Assembly (NCBI GenBank): GCA_024234875.1
Contig: JACKNM010000009.1
Coordinates: 195,771-259,770, forward strand
From: Ectothiorhodospiraceae bacterium
GTDB taxonomy: Bacteria > Pseudomonadota > Gammaproteobacteria > HK1
Direction of reading: 5' to 3'
Length of the DNA stretch: 64,000 bases
Under the pieces are notes generated by a model. That model made no database searches. It was not told the origin of the DNA and saw only the letters and a list, made by a program, of their open reading frames with translations. Of the stretch, positions 45,319 to 53,683 are shown one piece after another (the first letter of the stretch is position 1; each line of letters begins with the position of its first letter). Position numbers and translations under genes: made by a program.

Positions 45319-47206
45319 GCTCACCTTCATCCGGCCGTGGTGGCTGCTCGCGCTGCCACTCGCGGTGCTCGTGCCGTGGCGCGCCATGGTGGGAGGCGAC
45401 ACGCGCTGGCGGCAGGTCTGCGATCCCGCGCTGCTACCGCATCTCCTCGTCGACCGGCGCCGGCGCGAGGCGCGGTTGCCGCGCTGGCTGCTCGGCCTCG
45501 CCATCGCGCTGGCGGTGCTGGCGCTGGCCGGGCCGTCGTGGCGGTCGGTCGAGCAGCCGCTGTTTCGCAGCGACACCGCCACCGTCGTCGTGCTCGACCT
45601 CTCGCGCTCGATGGACGCGCAGGACGTTCGCCCCTCGCGGCTCGCCCGCGCTCGGATCGAGGTGGCGGACGTGCTGACGCGGGCAGCGGACGGCCAGACC
45701 GCGCTGGTGGTCTTCGCCGGCGACGCCTTCGACATCGCGCCGCTCACCGACGACGCCCGCACCGTGGTCGCGCTGCTCGGGCGGGTCTCGACCACCATCG
45801 CGCCGATTCAGGGTAGCCGGCCGGACCTCGGTCTGAGTCGGGCCCTCGACCTGCTCACCGGAGCGGGTGCGCGCAGCGGACGCGTGGTCCTGGTGACCGA
45901 CGGCGTCGAGGGCGAGGAGACGGCCGCGGCGGCCGCGCGCCTCGCCGGCGCCGGGTACTCGCTGTCGGTCCTCGGCGTCGGCACCGGCCAGGGGGCGCCG
46001 ATCCCGCGGCCCGAGGGTGGTTTCGTGCGCGACGGGCGCGGCGAGATCGCGCTGGCGACCCTCGACCCCGAGCCGCTGGCCGCGGTCGCTGCCGCCGGAC
46101 GCGGACGGCTGGTGGCGATGACCGCCGACGACGCCGACACCGAGGCCCTGCTCGCGGGCATCACGCCGGAAGCGAGCGGAGCGGCCGCCGCCCGCGACGA
46201 CGGCGATGCTCGCCACACCACCATCGCCCGCGACGAGGGGCCCTGGCTCGCGCTGGCCCTGCTGCCGCTCGCGGCCGCGGGGTTCAGGCGGGGATGGCTG
46301 CTCGCGGTCGCGCTGGTGGCGTGGCTCCCGCTGGCACCGACCCCGGCGCAGGCCGAGTCGGACGGCATCGACTGGCAGGCCCTGTGGTGGCGACCGGACC
46401 AGCGCGCCGCACGCGCCCTCGCCGCCGGTGACCCGGCCGCGGCGGCCGCCGCGGCCCGCTCGCCCGACTGGCGCGGCAGCGCGCTCTACCGTGCCGGGGA
46501 CTTCGAGGCCGCCGCCAGGGCGTTCGCCACCGGCGACCGGCCGACCGACCACTACAACCGAGGCAACGCGCTGGCGCGCGGCGGACGCCTGAACGAGGCG
46601 CTGGCGGCCTACGACGCGGCCCTCGCCGCTGATCCGGGACTCGACGACGCGCAGGCCAATCGCGAGCTCGTTCGCCGACTGCTCGAGCAGACCGGGCAAC
46701 AATCCCGACCCGACGGCGGGCAGGGTGGCGGCGAGGCCAAACCGGACACCGGCGGCGGGCGGCCGGACGATGGTGATGGCGAGGGCGATGGCGTCCGTCC
46801 GGACCGGGACGCCGCCGGCGAGCAGGCGACGTCGCCGGGCGATCCCGCCGCCGGCGACGGTGCCGAATCCGCACGCTCGACGCCGCCCCACCCGGGCGCG
46901 GAAGCGCCGGGTGACGCCGCCCCCTCGACCGCCGACGCCACCGGCAGCGCGGCGGGCGCCGGAGATCAGGGCGCGTCGGCGTCCGCCGAGCCCTCCGCGC
47001 CGCGCGACGCGGGCACCGATGCGCGCCGGGTCGACGCGGCCGGAAGCGGGCCGGACGAGGCCGCGACCGAGAGCCAGCAGCAGGCCGCGCTCGAGACCTG
47101 GCTGCGCAAGATCCCGGACGATCCCGGAGGGCTGCTCCGGCGCAAGCTCGCGCTGGAGCACGCGCACCGCGGCCCGCCGGCCGGCGGCACCGGACCCGCG
47201 TGGTGA
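45311..47206 (+). CDS. BatB-BatC fusion: von Willebrand A domain plus TPR protein
   Basis: A 631-residue protein. Residues 1-330 are BatB-like: two N-terminal helices, a vWA domain with MIDAS LDLSRSMDAQDV and VVLVTDGVEGEET, then a helix near LLPLAAAGFRRGWLLAVAL. From about residue 360 comes a BatC-like TPR segment (AARAFATGDRPTDHYNRGNALARGG region). The last third (about residues 470-600) is a low-complexity stretch rich in Gly, Asp, Pro, Ala and Ser, before a conserved-looking tail LETWLRKIPDDPGGLLRRKL. Overlaps batA and batD, so tightly coupled. In some bacteria BatB and BatC are separate. Confidence 0.9.
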   Translation: MPELTFIRPWWLLALPLAVLVPWRAMVGGDTRWRQVCDPALLPHLLVDRRRREARLPRWLLGLAIALAVLALAGPSWRSVEQPLFRSDTATVVVLDLSRSMDAQDVRPSRLARARIEVADVLTRAADGQTALVVFAGDAFDIAPLTDDARTVVALLGRVSTTIAPIQGSRPDLGLSRALDLLTGAGARSGRVVLVTDGVEGEETAAAAARLAGAGYSLSVLGVGTGQGAPIPRPEGGFVRDGRGEIALATLDPEPLAAVAAAGRGRLVAMTADDADTEALLAGITPEASGAAAARDDGDARHTTIARDEGPWLALALLPLAAAGFRRGWLLAVALVAWLPLAPTPAQAESDGIDWQALWWRPDQRAARALAAGDPAAAAAAARSPDWRGSALYRAGDFEAAARAFATGDRPTDHYNRGNALARGGRLNEALAAYDAALAADPGLDDAQANRELVRRLLEQTGQQSRPDGGQGGGEAKPDTGGGRPDDGDGEGDGVRPDRDAAGEQATSPGDPAAGDGAESARSTPPHPGAEAPGDAAPSTADATGSAAGAGDQGASASAEPSAPRDAGTDARRVDAAGSGPDEAATESQQQAALETWLRKIPDDPGGLLRRKLALEHAHRGPPAGGTGPAW

Positions 47207-48951
47207 GCCGCACCACCATCGGCGCCCGCGCCTTCGCCGCCGTGCTCGGCGTGCTGCTCGCGCTCGCCGCCTCGGTGGCGACGGCGCAGTCGCTCGAGGC
47301 GACCTTCGAGCGCAACCCGATCCACGCCGACGAGACGGTCCGACTGGTGCTGGAGCTGCGCGGCGAGACGCAGGCCCCCAGCCCGGACCTCTCGCCCCTG
47401 GAGCGCGACTTCGAGCTGCTGGGGACGTCGACGAGCACCCAGATCCGGATCGTCAACGGGCGCCAGAGCGCGCAGACGCAATGGCTCGTGGAGCTCGCCC
47501 CGCGACGCCAGGGAACGTTGGAGGCGCCGCCGATCCGCGTCGGGCAGCACGTGAGCGAGGCGCGCACGCTGGAGGTCCTGCCGCCGCGGCCACCGAGCGG
47601 CGGCGACGGGAGCACGCCCGACATCTTCCTGGAGGTCGAGGTCGACACCGCGAGCCCCTACCGCGACGCCCAGGTCGTGTACGTGGTGCGCCTGCTCACC
47701 GCCGCCGGGATCGAGCTCCTCGACGGACAGCTCTCGGAGCCCGCGGCAGCCGACCTCACGGTGCTTCCGCTCGGCCGGGGAACCGGCTACGAGACCCGCC
47801 GTGGCGGGCGTGCGTACCGCGTCGTCGAGCGGCGCCACGCGCTCTTCGCAGCGCGCAGCGGCGTGGTCACCCTGCCACCGACCACCTTCGACGGCGAGGT
47901 GGCGGACGGCGGTGCCGGCAGCTCGAGCATCAGTCGCCTGTTCGGGCGGGGCCGCCGCGTGCGGGTGCGCAGCGAGCCGGTCACCCTCGACGTCCGACCG
48001 CCGCCGCCCGACCTCTCGCCCTGGCTCCCGGCGCGGAGCTTGCGGCTCGAGGAGCGATGGTCCGCCCCGACCGACGCGCTGCGTGCCGGCGAGCCGGTGA
48101 CCCGCACCATCGTGCTCACCGCCGAGGGGACCCGCGCCGAGCAGCTCCCGGAGCCCGGCTGGGTGGACCCGGCCGGCGCCAAGACCTACCCCGACCAGCC
48201 GCTGCGCGAGACCGGGACCGACGGCAAGGCCCTGATCGGGCGGGTCGAGCAGCAGGTCGCGGTGGTGGCGACGACACCGGGCGAGGTGCAACTGCCGGCG
48301 ATTCGCGTCCGGTGGTGGGACACCACCGCGGACGCGCCGCGCGAGGCGGTGCTCCCGGCGCGAACGCTTCGCGTCGCTCCGGCGACGCCGGGCGCCGCGA
48401 TGCCACAGGAATCGGCCGCGCCGACCGAGGCGGTGGTGGCAGCGGGCACGGCACCGGGCGGTGGCGCGTCACCGGCCGTGTCGCCCTGGCAGATCGCGAC
48501 TGCGGCGGCGCTGCTCGCCTGGCTGCTGACCGTCGCCGGATGGTGGTGGAGCGCGCGGCGAGCCCCTCGCCTGGCGACGTCGGTGACGCGCTCCCCCGTC
48601 CCCGGCGCCGGTCGCCGTCGACGCCTCGCCGATCTGCGCCGGGCCTGCGACGCCGGAGACGCACGAGCGGCGCACGATGCGGTGCTCGCGCTCGCGGCCC
48701 TTGCCTGGCCGCGCCACCCACCGCGATCCCTCGGCGCCGTCGCCAGGATGACCACCGATCCGGCGCTCGCCGCCGCGCTCGCGCGCCTCGATGCTGCGGT
48801 CTACGGCGTGGCCGGGGACGGGTTCGACCCCGCCGCGCTGTGGAACGCGGCCCGGGCGGGGCTCGGCGGCGAGGATCCACCCGCGCTCGACGACGACGAC
48901 CCGCTGCCTCCGCTGCGCCCGCCGGCTCCGGTGCACGGGCGACGGGGGTGA
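47203..48951 (+). CDS. BatD-like protein (oxygen-tolerance/aerotolerance family)
   Basis: A 582-residue protein with an N-terminal signal (FAAVLGVLLALAASVATAQS) and beta-rich periplasmic domain typical of BatD: ATFERNPIHADETVRLVLEL and a second domain with EPVTRTIVLTAEGTRAEQLPE. One C-terminal helix (IATAAALLAWLLTVAGWWW) is followed by a cytoplasmic tail of about 140 residues. GTG 47203 is chosen because it overlaps the BatBC stop as GTGA; GTG 47200 is also possible. Last gene of the operon. A role in assembling or protecting an envelope complex with BatA/B is inferred from the family. Confidence 0.88.
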   Translation: MSRTTIGARAFAAVLGVLLALAASVATAQSLEATFERNPIHADETVRLVLELRGETQAPSPDLSPLERDFELLGTSTSTQIRIVNGRQSAQTQWLVELAPRRQGTLEAPPIRVGQHVSEARTLEVLPPRPPSGGDGSTPDIFLEVEVDTASPYRDAQVVYVVRLLTAAGIELLDGQLSEPAAADLTVLPLGRGTGYETRRGGRAYRVVERRHALFAARSGVVTLPPTTFDGEVADGGAGSSSISRLFGRGRRVRVRSEPVTLDVRPPPPDLSPWLPARSLRLEERWSAPTDALRAGEPVTRTIVLTAEGTRAEQLPEPGWVDPAGAKTYPDQPLRETGTDGKALIGRVEQQVAVVATTPGEVQLPAIRVRWWDTTADAPREAVLPARTLRVAPATPGAAMPQESAAPTEAVVAAGTAPGGGASPAVSPWQIATAAALLAWLLTVAGWWWSARRAPRLATSVTRSPVPGAGRRRRLADLRRACDAGDARAAHDAVLALAALAWPRHPPRSLGAVARMTTDPALAAALARLDAAVYGVAGDGFDPAALWNAARAGLGGEDPPALDDDDPLPPLRPPAPVHGRRG

Positions 48952-49017
48952 GCACCGCCACCCCGTGCCCGACCGGACCGATGGAGCGCCCTCGCCCCAC
49001 CGGCCCGGCCTCGCGAC

Positions 49018-49779
49018 TCAGGCGCTCGTGCGTCGACGACGTGCGGCGCCGGCGGCGACCACGCCGATCGCCATCAGGCCGAGGGTGAGCGGCTCGGGCA
49101 CCTCGGGCTCCACCCAGATCCGGAACGCGAAGTCGACCCCGGCCTCGGCCACGTTCCACGGTCCGAAGTGCGGTCCGCCGTTCGGCCCGACGCCGAACGA
49201 CACCACCGGATCGTAGGCCTCGGCACCGACCGTCGGCCCCGCCCCCCCGGCGTAGCCCCAAGTCCAACCCTCGTCACACGCCGGGCCATCGGGATCGGTA
49301 CCCGGCGTCGTGCACTGGAAGTTGGCCACGCTGAACCAGTATCTCCCGCCCGGCTTCACCAGGATGGGGAAGTCGTCCACCGCCGCGGAGTACTCATGGA
49401 CGCCGTCCCCGTCCGGATCGCCGTCACCGCTGGTATTGGCGAAGAACTGCAGGAAACCACCGCTCGGCGCGGTCTGCGCCGGGACCCCGGCGTCGTCGTA
49501 ATGGAATGTGATCTCCCACTCGTCCGGATCGGGCGCCCCGGCGAGAGGGCCGCTGCCCCACCAGTCCACCCGCACCACGCGCCCTTCCACCGCGGTCTGG
49601 AAATCGTCGGCGAGGACGGGGCCGCGTACCCCGTGCCGCGACACGTGCGGCGAGTTCACCCCCGCGCCCGGACCGCCCTCGGTCCACTCGTAGCCGATCA
49701 CCGGCACTGCCTGCGCCACCGCGGCGGCCAGCAGCAGTGCCGGGGCCACCGCCATCGTCGTCAGTCGAACCACGTTCAT
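49018..49779 (-). CDS. PEP-CTERM sorting domain protein
   Basis: A 253-residue exported protein. It begins with a signal peptide (MNVVRLTTMAVAPALLLAAA). The C-terminus has the PEP-CTERM tripartite signal: VPEPLTLG, the helix LMAIGVVAAGAA and the basic tail RRRRTSA. The body is Gly/Asp-rich (SGDGDPDGDGVHEY) and predicted beta. Such proteins are cut by an exosortase and exported in biofilm or exopolysaccharide contexts. No exosortase gene is in the window. A sigma-54 type promoter about 130 bases upstream fits the known control of this protein class. Confidence 0.93.
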   Translation of the reverse strand: MNVVRLTTMAVAPALLLAAAVAQAVPVIGYEWTEGGPGAGVNSPHVSRHGVRGPVLADDFQTAVEGRVVRVDWWGSGPLAGAPDPDEWEITFHYDDAGVPAQTAPSGGFLQFFANTSGDGDPDGDGVHEYSAAVDDFPILVKPGGRYWFSVANFQCTTPGTDPDGPACDEGWTWGYAGGAGPTVGAEAYDPVVSFGVGPNGGPHFGPWNVAEAGVDFAFRIWVEPEVPEPLTLGLMAIGVVAAGAARRRRTSA

Positions 49780-49894
49780 CGGAGCACCTCCGCTTCACCC
49801 TCTCCACCCCGCGTCCGACCGCTCGTCGGCCCGCGGAACGAGCCCGCGTCGGCGCCCCGAGAGGGGCGACGGTGCGGTCCCTGCACTGGCAGGT

Positions 49895-49910
49895 AGCAAG
49901 GGACGGGCCA
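49895..49910 (-). promoter_or_regulatory. sigma-54 (RpoN) type promoter of the PEP-CTERM gene
   Basis: On the minus strand the site reads TGGCCCG-N4-TTGCT, one base away from the RpoN consensus TGGCACG-N4-TTGCW, with GG and GC at the required -24/-12 spacing. Initiation would fall near 49884, about 105 bases before the start codon at 49779. PEP-CTERM genes are often RpoN/PrsR regulated. The remaining 49780-50260 gap shows no other recognised feature. Confidence 0.7.
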
Positions 49911-50260
49911 GGTCGAGATGGGGCTCCGGCGCCGCTTCCGGCGGTCGCGAGAGAGCCAGGGGCGGGCGGCGTTGATCTGGATCGTCGTTCGTCGCCCGCG
50001 CCCTGTCGGAAATCCTTACATCGCCGATTCGACCGCAAGTGCTTGTCCGGCCGGGATTCCAGCACCCGGGTCTACGTAGGATCACGGAGCGTCGAGAGCC
50101 ACATCCGGTTCCGCGGGAGTCGGATTCCTTGACTTCCCGCCGCCTTCGTAACCATCTGATCCAGAGCACGTTTCTCGCCTGCGAGGCGCCGGCTTGACGG
50201 GCGTCATCACCCGCTGCCGGGAGCACGTCGAAAAACTTTATCTTCCGCCTGGTCCGGCGC

Positions 50261-52174
50261 TCAGTCCGCCGAGCTCTCACGCTCCAGCGCCTCGCTGGCC
50301 TCCAGCCAACGGGTCTCGACGGTGTCGAGGAGGTTGCGGAGATCCCCCTGCTCGCGCAGCAACGCGGTGAGGTCGTCGCGGCGCGTCGCGTCGTAGATGG
50401 CGGGGTCGGCCAGTCGGGACTCGATCTCCGCGCCGCGCGCACCCAGGGTCTGGAGCTCGCGCTCGAGGCGCTTCACCTCGGCACGCAGCGGGGCCAGGGC
50501 CTGGCGCTGCTCGGCGCGCTCGCGGCGCCTCGCCCGTGCATCGCGCTCCGGCTCGCGGCCGGCGCCCGGGTCCTCGCTCGGGCGGCGCCGCGCGCGCAAC
50601 CACTCGGCGTAGTCGTCGAGGTCGCCGTCCCACGGACCGACGCGCCCGTCGGCGACCACCCACAGCGTGTCGGCGACGAGCCGCAACAGGTGGCGGTCGT
50701 GGGAGACCAGGACCAGCCCACCCTCGTAGCCCTGGAGGGCGACGCCGAGCGCGCGTCGCATCTCGAGGTCGAGGTGATTGGTCGGCTCGTCGAGCAGGAG
50801 CAGGTTCGGCCCCCGGCGCAGGATCAGCGCCAGGGTGAGCCGGGCCTTCTCGCCCCCGGAGAGGGTGGCGACCGCCTGCTGCGCCCGCTCCAGCGGAAAT
50901 CCGAAGCCGCCGAGATAGTCGCGCGCCTCCTGCTCACGGAGCTCCGGTGCCTCGCGCAGTAAGTGGACCAGGCCGGTGGCCTGGAGGTCGAGCTGCTCGA
51001 CCTGGTGCTGGGCGAAGTAGCCGATCGCGAGGTGAGCAGGGGTCTCGCGTGCCCCGGCCAACGGCGCGAGCTCGCCGGCCAGGACCCGCATCAGGGTCGA
51101 CTTGCCGGCGCCGTTCGCGCCGAGCAGCCCGATCCGGTCGCCCGGCGCGATGGCGAGCCGGGCACGGGTGATGACCGGGTGCGCCGGATCGTAGCCGGCG
51201 TCCGCCCGGTCGAGCGCGAGCAGGGGATTCGGCAACCGTCGCGGCTCGGGGAAGGCGAACGACAACGGCGAGTCGACGTGGGCGGGAACCACCTGCTCCA
51301 TCCGCGCCAGCGCCTTCAGGCGGCTCTGGGCCTGCCGCGCCTTGGAGGCCTTGTATCGAAAGCGGTCGACGAAGGCCCGGATCCGCGCCGCCTCGCGCTG
51401 CTGGCGCTCGGCGAGGCGGTGGCTCAGCGTGATCTCCTCCGCGCGCTGGCGCTCGAACGCGCTGTAGTTACCGGTGTAGAGGAACACCTTGCCGTCGCGC
51501 AGATGGGCGATACGCCCGACCACCGGGTCGAGGAACTCGCGGTCGTGGGAGATCACGACCAGGGTCCCGCGGTAGTCGCGCAACCACTCCTCGAGCCAGA
51601 GCACGGCGTCGAGATCGAGGTGGTTCGTCGGCTCGTCGAGCAGCAGGAGGTCGGATCGGCGCATCAACGCCCGCGCCAGATCGAGCCGCACCCGGTAGCC
51701 GCCGGAGAACGCCGAGAGCGGTCGGTCCCCGTCCTCGGGGGCGAAGCCCAGCCCGACGAGGAGGCGCGCGGCGCGCGAGCGCGCGCGGTAGGCGTCGGCC
51801 GCTTCCAGATCCGCGTGCAGCGCTGCCTCGCGCACACCGTCGCCGTCGCCACGCGCCCGGTCGAGGGCGGCCTCCAGGGCGCGCAGCTCGGTGTCGCCGT
51901 CGAGGACGTGCTCGATCGCCGGCCGCTCGTCGGCCACGCGTTCCTGGGCGACGTGGGCGACGATGCTGCCGGACGGCATCTGGACGTTCCCGGTGTCCGG
52001 GGCGAGCTCGCCGGTCACCGCCGCCAGCAGGGTCGACTTGCCGCTCCCGTTGTCGCCGACCACCCCGAGCTTCTCACCCGCGTGCAAGGTGAAGCTCACC
52101 CCGGTGAGCAGAGCCCGGGAGCCACGGCGGAGGCTGACATCGACGAAGCTGAGCACGGCGGCGGAGTGTATCAT
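50261..52174 (-). CDS. ABC-F ATPase, YheS/Uup-like
   Basis: A 637-residue soluble tandem ATPase. Domain 1 has GDNGSGKSTLL, LSAFSGGYRVRLDLARALM and LLLLDEPTNHLDLDAV; domain 2 has GANGAGKSTLM, LSGGEKARLTLAL and a second LLLLDEPTNHLDLEM. The linker holds FVDRFRYKASKARQAQSRLK as in YheS, and a charged C-terminal coiled coil (about residues 545-637) follows. ATG 52174 (MIHSAAVLSF) is preferred over 52210. These proteins act on ribosomes. A second ABC-F (EttA) is at the left edge. It is divergent from the glutathione S-transferase gene by 34 bases. Confidence 0.92.
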   Translation of the reverse strand: MIHSAAVLSFVDVSLRRGSRALLTGVSFTLHAGEKLGVVGDNGSGKSTLLAAVTGELAPDTGNVQMPSGSIVAHVAQERVADERPAIEHVLDGDTELRALEAALDRARGDGDGVREAALHADLEAADAYRARSRAARLLVGLGFAPEDGDRPLSAFSGGYRVRLDLARALMRRSDLLLLDEPTNHLDLDAVLWLEEWLRDYRGTLVVISHDREFLDPVVGRIAHLRDGKVFLYTGNYSAFERQRAEEITLSHRLAERQQREAARIRAFVDRFRYKASKARQAQSRLKALARMEQVVPAHVDSPLSFAFPEPRRLPNPLLALDRADAGYDPAHPVITRARLAIAPGDRIGLLGANGAGKSTLMRVLAGELAPLAGARETPAHLAIGYFAQHQVEQLDLQATGLVHLLREAPELREQEARDYLGGFGFPLERAQQAVATLSGGEKARLTLALILRRGPNLLLLDEPTNHLDLEMRRALGVALQGYEGGLVLVSHDRHLLRLVADTLWVVADGRVGPWDGDLDDYAEWLRARRRPSEDPGAGREPERDARARRRERAEQRQALAPLRAEVKRLERELQTLGARGAEIESRLADPAIYDATRRDDLTALLREQGDLRNLLDTVETRWLEASEALERESSAD

Positions 52175-52208
52175 CCGCGCTCCTCTCGCTGGCCGCCCGG
52201 AGGCTGCC

Positions 52209-52823
52209 ATGGTCTTGCTCGGTCGCTATCTGTCTCCGTTCGTACGCCGTGTCGCCACCACCATGAACCTCTACGGTCTGGCGTTCGAGCATCGGCCGCT
52301 CCTCGCCTTCGGTGACGACAAGGACGTGATTCGGCAGTGGAACCCGGTCGGCCGGGTGCCGACTCTGGTGCTCGACGACGGCGAGGCAGTGGTCGACAGC
52401 GCCGCCATCCTCGACTACCTCGACCGCCTGGTGGGTCCGGAGCGGGCCCTGACCCCCGCCGAGGAACCCGACCGGCACCGGATGCTCAGCCTGCTCGGCA
52501 TCGCCACCGGGGCGGTGGAGAAGGCGGTGCTCACCGTGTACGAGGTCCGCCACCGGCCGGAGGAGAAGCGCCACGCGCCGTGGGTCGAGCTCTGCGCGCG
52601 TCAGGCTCGCGACGGCTTCCACTATCTCGAGGCGCGTATCCGCGGGCCGTGGATGAACGGCGAGACCCTGTCTCAGGCCGACGTCACCGCGGTGTGCTAC
52701 TGGGACTTCGTCAAGGTCGCGAACCCCGAGCTCGCCGCCGCCATGACCTGCCCGGGGCTCGATGCCCTGTCCGAGCGCGCGAACGCGATGCCGGCGTTCG
52801 CCGACACCCGCCCGGACGCCTGA
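52209..52823 (+). CDS. glutathione S-transferase family protein
   Basis: A 204-residue cytosolic GST. The N-terminal thioredoxin-like domain begins MVLLGRYLSPFVRRVATTMN and includes NPVGRVPTLVLDDGEAVVDSAAILDYLD with the conserved cis-Pro and acidic glutathione-binding residues. The helical domain carries LSQADVTAVCYWDFV. ATG 52209 gives full family length. Substrate unknown. The 150-base gap after it holds no recognised signal except short AT-rich words. Confidence 0.9.
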   Translation: MVLLGRYLSPFVRRVATTMNLYGLAFEHRPLLAFGDDKDVIRQWNPVGRVPTLVLDDGEAVVDSAAILDYLDRLVGPERALTPAEEPDRHRMLSLLGIATGAVEKAVLTVYEVRHRPEEKRHAPWVELCARQARDGFHYLEARIRGPWMNGETLSQADVTAVCYWDFVKVANPELAAAMTCPGLDALSERANAMPAFADTRPDA

Positions 52824-52974
52824 AACCGCGCTCGAGAAACAACGAGATCAAGGGGTTGGCAGCCTCTCCTCACGCCGGCCGAGAAATCACCCGAGGTCGT
52901 CGTGACGGATCGAGCGTCGCCGTCCGAATCACGGAAAACCGTCTTGGAAACAACGACTCGGACGCGAGACGCGA

Positions 52975-53649
52975 TCAGCTTTCGAGAAGCTCCGCGATGA
53001 CCTCACGGGCGTCGTGGAGGGAGTCGAGCACGCGGTAGGCGGCGCGCGCCGCGGGCGCGGACGGCGGCTTCATGTCGGGCACCATGAGCGCGGTGGTGCC
53101 AGCGTCGACCGCGGCCATGAGGCCGTTGTCCGAGTCCTCGAGCGCCACACAGGCGCTCGGCTCCACCCCGACCCGACGCGCCGCCAGCAGGTAGATGTCG
53201 GGCGCCGGCTTGCCGTTCGGCACCTGGTCCCCGGTCACCACGATGTCGAACACGTCGGCGAGTCCGCCCGCGGCGAGGGTGACGCGCGCCTGCCCGAGGT
53301 CGCTCGAGGTCGCCACCGCGGCGAGCAGGCCCGACCGACGAATCTCGTCGATCAGCTCCAGCAGGCCCGGCTTGTGGGCGATGCCGTGCTCGCGCACGTG
53401 GGCGTGCCAGTAGCGTGGCCACCGGGTTCGGAACTCGTCGAGCGGGAACCCGAGACCGAACGTCTCGAGTAGCAACCGCTCGGAATCGACCTGGGTGCGC
53501 CCGACGAGCTGGAAGTAGATGTCGTCGGTCAGCGCGAAGCCGAGCTCGTCCGCTGCCCGCAATCCCGCCTGGCGGTAGATCGGCTCGGTGTCGAGCATCA
53601 GGCCGTCCATGTCGAAGAGGACGGCGCGCGGCGTCGGGCGCCGTCTCAT
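52975..53649 (-). CDS. HAD-superfamily IA phosphatase (beta-phosphoglucomutase/phosphatase-like)
   Basis: A 224-residue HAD IA protein. Motif I is AVLFDMDGLMLDTEPIYR with nucleophile Asp13 and Asp15; motif II VATSSDLGQARV; motif III NGKPAPDIYLLAARR; motif IV CVALEDSDNGLMAAVDAG. An alpha-helical cap sits between. The sequence resembles small phosphoglycolate or phospho-sugar phosphatases; substrate is unknown. It is 34 bases downstream of the cyclopropane synthase gene on the same strand and may share its transcript. Confidence 0.9.
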   Translation of the reverse strand: MRRRPTPRAVLFDMDGLMLDTEPIYRQAGLRAADELGFALTDDIYFQLVGRTQVDSERLLLETFGLGFPLDEFRTRWPRYWHAHVREHGIAHKPGLLELIDEIRRSGLLAAVATSSDLGQARVTLAAGGLADVFDIVVTGDQVPNGKPAPDIYLLAARRVGVEPSACVALEDSDNGLMAAVDAGTTALMVPDMKPPSAPAARAAYRVLDSLHDAREVIAELLES

Positions 53650-53683
53650 GGCGGCGGCGACGTCGAGCGACCGGCGGCCGCGA

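Noticed and set aside
52840..52880. ATCAAGGGGTTGGCAGCCT word like sequence seen after tRNA genes
   Set aside because: No cloverleaf or T-loop sequence lies upstream, so no tRNA or tRNA remnant can be supported.
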